From the NCBI RefSeq assembly GCF_900115165.1, contig NZ_FOVP01000009.1, forward strand, positions 1 through 64,000: a stretch of DNA of 64,000 bases, written 5' to 3'. The notes under the pieces are model-generated. The model ran no database searches. It had not been told where the DNA came from and saw only the letters and a program-made list of their open reading frames with translations. This DNA is from Roseovarius lutimaris (GTDB lineage Bacteria > Pseudomonadota > Alphaproteobacteria > Rhodobacterales > Rhodobacteraceae). The first letter of the stretch is position 1. The number at the start of each line of letters is the position of its first letter. The position numbers and the translations under genes were made by a program. Below are positions 61,212-64,000 of this stretch, piece after piece.

Positions 61212-61799
61212 TTAGCCAACATCGGTCCGCCCGCGCCGGTCGGCGCGCAAGGCAGCATATAGCACATGGGTGCGCCAGCGGCCGTTGATCTGAAGATAGC
61301 TTTGCGCGACGCCCTCATATTTGAAGCCGCATTTTTCCAGCAACCCGCGTGAGGCGTGGTTTTCAGGCAGACAGGCCGCTTCGATCCGGCTCAGATCAAG
61401 CCGTTCAAAGGCGTAATGCACCACGCCTGCGATCGCCTCTTGCATATAGCCCTGACGCGAAAACCCCTCCCCGATCCAATAGCCAAGCGTGCCCGCCTGC
61501 GCCGGTCCGCGCCGGATATTGTCAAGCGTGATTGCCCCCAAAAGCATCTGATCCTCGCGCCGGATCAGAAACAGCGGCACTGCGCTTCCGTTGGAAATAG
61601 AGCGTTGCGCCCAATAGACCCGGTTCGAGAAGCCCTTGCGCGCAAGGTGATCGCTGGCCCAGAGCGGCTCCCACGGGGTAAGAAATTCGGCGCTTTGCGC
61701 CCGCAAGCCGCTCCAATGTCGAAAATCGCCAATCACCGGCTGGCGCAGGGTCAGACGCTCGGTCTCGATCCGCAACTTCCGACGTGGCAACAGCAGCAT
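61212..61799 (-). CDS. GNAT acetyltransferase, RimJ/RimL type
   Basis: 195 residues. IETERLTLRQPVIGDFRHW at the N-terminus, then GTLGYWIGEGFSRQGYMQEAIAGVVHYAFERLDLSRIEA, the RimJ-type acetyl-CoA site, and NHASRGLLEKCGFKYEG. Acetylates the N-terminus of a ribosomal or other protein. Its start overlaps the M16 peptidase stop (TGATG). Confidence 0.93.
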   Translation of the reverse strand: MLLLPRRKLRIETERLTLRQPVIGDFRHWSGLRAQSAEFLTPWEPLWASDHLARKGFSNRVYWAQRSISNGSAVPLFLIRREDQMLLGAITLDNIRRGPAQAGTLGYWIGEGFSRQGYMQEAIAGVVHYAFERLDLSRIEAACLPENHASRGLLEKCGFKYEGVAQSYLQINGRWRTHVLYAALRADRRGRTDVG

Positions 61800-63061
61800 C
61801 AGGCGGCGCGCCTCTCATTGAGGCCGATCAGGGTTGGCGCAGCCGCCACCGGGCCATAGAGCGCAAGCGCCGAGGGCGCGCGCTCGACCGTGGTCCGGGC
61901 GATGCGGCGGACATCCTCAAGGGTGACCGCATCAATCCGCCCGACCACTTCGGAGAGATCCGGCACACGGCCCCAGATCTGGAGCATGCGCGCCAGACGC
62001 TCGGCGCGGTTTGACGGGCTTTCAAGGCCCATCAACAGCCCCGCCTTCATTTGGGCGCGGGCGCGCTCGACCTCAGGCGCGCTCATGTCATCGGCGGCGC
62101 GCTTCATCTCGTCAATGGTGATGCCCGCCAGATCGCCAAGCTGATCGGCGGAAGTGCCGGCATAGATCGTCATCATCCCGGTATCGGCATAGGCGCCGGC
62201 CTGAGCATAGATCGTATAGCAAAGCCCGCGCTTTTCGCGGATTTCCTGAAACAGGCGCGACGACATGCTGCCGCCAAGCGCGCTTGCATAGATCTGGGTG
62301 GTATAGATATCGGGGTCGGCGTAATCAGGGCTTTCAAAGGCAAGGGCGAAATGCGCCTGCTCCAGATCCTTGATATGGCGCGCCTCGCCGCCCCGAAATT
62401 TGGCAAGCGGTGGCTCGATCACAGCGCTCGGGATCATATCACCGAACATATCACTCGCCATGCGCACAAGGGCGTCGTGATCCACCGCCCCCGCCGCCGA
62501 CAGGATCATCTGACCGGGGCGATAATACTGATCGACAAAGCCTTCAAGATCGGGCCGCGCAAAGCCGCGCACGCGCTCTTCTGCGCCCAGAATGGTGCGG
62601 CCAAGCGGGTGATCGGGATAGGCTTCTTCCTGCAACCAGTCAAAGATGATGTCGTCGGGCGTATCGGCGGCCTGTCCGATTTCCTGAAGGATCACGCCCC
62701 GCTCGACCTCGATCTCGCGCGTGTCAAACACCGGATTGCGTAGGATATCGGCCACCACATCAAGCGCCAAAGGCACGTCTTCTTTCAGCACCCGCACGTA
62801 ATAGGCGGTCACTTCGCGGCTGGTATAGGCGTTGATATAGCCGCCCACATCCTCGATCGCCTCGGCGATCTGCAGGGCGTTACGTCGTTTGGTGCCCTTG
62901 AACGCCATATGTTCGAGAAAATGCGCGATGCCGTTCTGGTCGGCCCGCTCATTGCGGGCCCCGGCCAGAACCCAGACGCCAATGGCGGCCGATTGCAGGC
63001 CCGGCATATGCTCGGTGACAATGCGAAATCCGTTGGGAAGGGTGGTCAGTTGGACACTCAA
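61799..63061 (-). CDS. M16-family zinc peptidase (PqqL/mitochondrial-type)
   Basis: 420 residues. Begins with TTG at 63061 overlapping the thrC stop (TTGA). The inverted zinc motif HFLEHMAFKGT (HxxEH) lies near residue 47; the distal Glu is in the helix near residue 120-126 (ERGVILQEI). FGDMIPS and the R/Y pair in the C-half (RGLCYTIYAQAG) are present. Processing peptidase of cytosolic or periplasmic location; no signal peptide is seen. In Rhodobacteraceae it follows thrC, as here. Confidence 0.92.
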   Translation of the reverse strand: MSVQLTTLPNGFRIVTEHMPGLQSAAIGVWVLAGARNERADQNGIAHFLEHMAFKGTKRRNALQIAEAIEDVGGYINAYTSREVTAYYVRVLKEDVPLALDVVADILRNPVFDTREIEVERGVILQEIGQAADTPDDIIFDWLQEEAYPDHPLGRTILGAEERVRGFARPDLEGFVDQYYRPGQMILSAAGAVDHDALVRMASDMFGDMIPSAVIEPPLAKFRGGEARHIKDLEQAHFALAFESPDYADPDIYTTQIYASALGGSMSSRLFQEIREKRGLCYTIYAQAGAYADTGMMTIYAGTSADQLGDLAGITIDEMKRAADDMSAPEVERARAQMKAGLLMGLESPSNRAERLARMLQIWGRVPDLSEVVGRIDAVTLEDVRRIARTTVERAPSALALYGPVAAAPTLIGLNERRAA

Positions 63062-64000
63062 TGGGCGATCCGTTCCTTGATAAGGGTTTCGATGGCGGCC
63101 AGATCATTGGCCACCCGCGTCAAACGCTCTGGGCGGTTGTAAAGGTCGGCCATGCGCTCTGGTAAAGGCGCGTGCTGGCCCGAGGCCTCTTGCACGGCGT
63201 CCGGGAATTTGGCCGGATGCGCGGTTGCCAGCGTGATCATCGGCACGCCGATCTGGCGCGCGCTTTCGGCGACATGCACCCCGACGGCAGAATGCGGGCA
63301 GAGCAATTCGCCGGTTCCGGCCCATGTGCGCGAAATCGTGGCGCGAGTCTCATCCTCGTCGCAACGCCCCGAATCAAAGCTTTCGCGCAGGGCCTGCAAG
63401 GCGCCCTGGCTGACCGAAAAACCGCCCGCCTTGAGCTCGTCCATCAATTGCGCGACAGCGCCGCCATCCTCGCCGTAGGCATAGTACAGCGCGCGCTCGA
63501 AATTCGAGCTGACCTGAATATCCATCGACGGGCTGATCGAGGGGATCACGCCATCGGGTTTGTAGTCGCTGGTCGAAAGGCAGCGATGCAGGATGTCATT
63601 CTGATTGGTCGCCACCACAAGCCGGTCAATCGGCAGGCCCATGCGCCGCGCGATGTAGCCCGCGAAAATGTCACCGAAATTGCCAGTCGGCACGGTAAAG
63701 CTTACCTTGCGGTCCGGCGCGCCAAGCGACACGGCGGCGGTAAAATAATAGACCACCTGCGCCAGAACCCGCGCCCAGTTGATGCTATTGACGCCGGCAA
63801 GGCCGACCGCATCGCGAAACTCGAAGTCGTTGAACATATCCTTGACCCGCGCCTGCGCGTCATCAAAGTGCCCGTCAATGGCGAGCGCATGCACGTTATC
63901 CTCGGACGGGGTTGTCATCTGGCGGCGTTGCACCTCGGAGACCCGGCCATGCGGGTAGAGGACAAACACATCGACCGCCTCAAGGCCGCGAAACGCCTCG
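63058..64000 (-). CDS. thrC: threonine synthase, N-terminus outside window
   Basis: The frame remains open to the right edge, so about 150 N-terminal residues, including the PLP lysine, are missing. Visible: EAVDVFVLYPHGRVSEVQRRQM, FTVPTGNFGDIFAGYIARRMGLP (PLP phosphate loop) and GLPIDRLVVATNQNDILHR. Converts O-phosphohomoserine to threonine. The 3' end is coupled to the M16 gene. Confidence 0.95.
   Translation of the reverse strand, partial: EAFRGLEAVDVFVLYPHGRVSEVQRRQMTTPSEDNVHALAIDGHFDDAQARVKDMFNDFEFRDAVGLAGVNSINWARVLAQVVYYFTAAVSLGAPDRKVSFTVPTGNFGDIFAGYIARRMGLPIDRLVVATNQNDILHRCLSTSDYKPDGVIPSISPSMDIQVSSNFERALYYAYGEDGGAVAQLMDELKAGGFSVSQGALQALRESFDSGRCDEDETRATISRTWAGTGELLCPHSAVGVHVAESARQIGVPMITLATAHPAKFPDAVQEASGQHAPLPERMADLYNRPERLTRVANDLAAIETLIKERIAH

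Overview
The window is a chromosomal segment of an alphaproteobacterium of the Rhodobacteraceae (Roseobacter-type). This rests on gene content and order, not on a marker gene search: putA without a DNA-binding domain next to an Lrp-type regulator, a TAXI-type TRAP transporter, priA / fsa / DUF484 / xerC in a row, ruvC-ruvA-ruvB, phosphatidylcholine synthase, an H-NOX / diguanylate cyclase pair and a non-pyrrolysine MttB homologue. The DNA is GC-rich and densely coded, with many 1-4 nt ATGA-type overlaps, and long antisense open frames that are only shadows of GC-rich genes.

Layout. 1-2.45 kb is a lower-GC accessory patch: a Sel1-repeat protein cut by the window edge, a decayed small gene, and an uncharacterised two-gene cassette. 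It ends at the 3' end of a tRNA-Leu(UAA), a classic island boundary. 2.6-8.4 kb holds a TPR protein, putR/putA for proline catabolism, a rhomboid protease and a GFA-family protein. 8.4-16 kb holds suhB, an aldo/keto reductase, a YceI protein, an MFS carrier, metG, an amine-oxidase-like flavoprotein and a cytochrome c. 16-21.7 kb is a LysR-controlled TAXI-TRAP transporter operon with a DadA-like dehydrogenase. 21.7-23.3 kb is a diguanylate cyclase with an H-NOX-like partner. 23.4-25.7 kb is a TPP-riboswitch operon (ABC ATPase, TenA, permease). 25.8-33 kb holds a small CDF carrier, a WYL regulator, decayed small genes, an MttB homologue, an EamA carrier, a HAD phosphatase and a PleD-like diguanylate cyclase. 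33-37.7 kb holds an AraC regulator facing a Tat-exported cysteine hydrolase, then mtnP, a LysE carrier and apt (purine/methylthioadenosine salvage). 37.7-39.8 kb is a tandem pair of LysM plus solute-binding-protein fusions. 40-43 kb is ruvCAB. 43-50.8 kb is housekeeping (prmA, priA, fsa, DUF484, xerC). 50.9-54.9 kb has a P460-type cytochrome, pcs, ogt, a gene broken by one TAG codon, and an OmpA-like protein. 54.9-64 kb has a GNAT-AhpD fusion, a CinA-type domain, sfsA, map, a FAD-linked oxidase, an exported metallo-beta-lactamase-fold protein, a GNAT enzyme, an M16 peptidase and a truncated thrC.

Most worth a second look: an H-NOX protein whose proximal heme histidine and YxSxR motif both appear absent although it is translationally coupled to a diguanylate cyclase with intact signature motifs; a second diguanylate cyclase whose receiver domain has Ser in place of the phospho-acceptor Asp; the LysM/solute-binding tandem pair; a GNAT-AhpD fusion that keeps an internal ribosome binding site; and a family of short intergenic inverted sequences repeated at least five times in the window. 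No CRISPR array, complete insertion sequence, prophage or biosynthetic cluster was seen.
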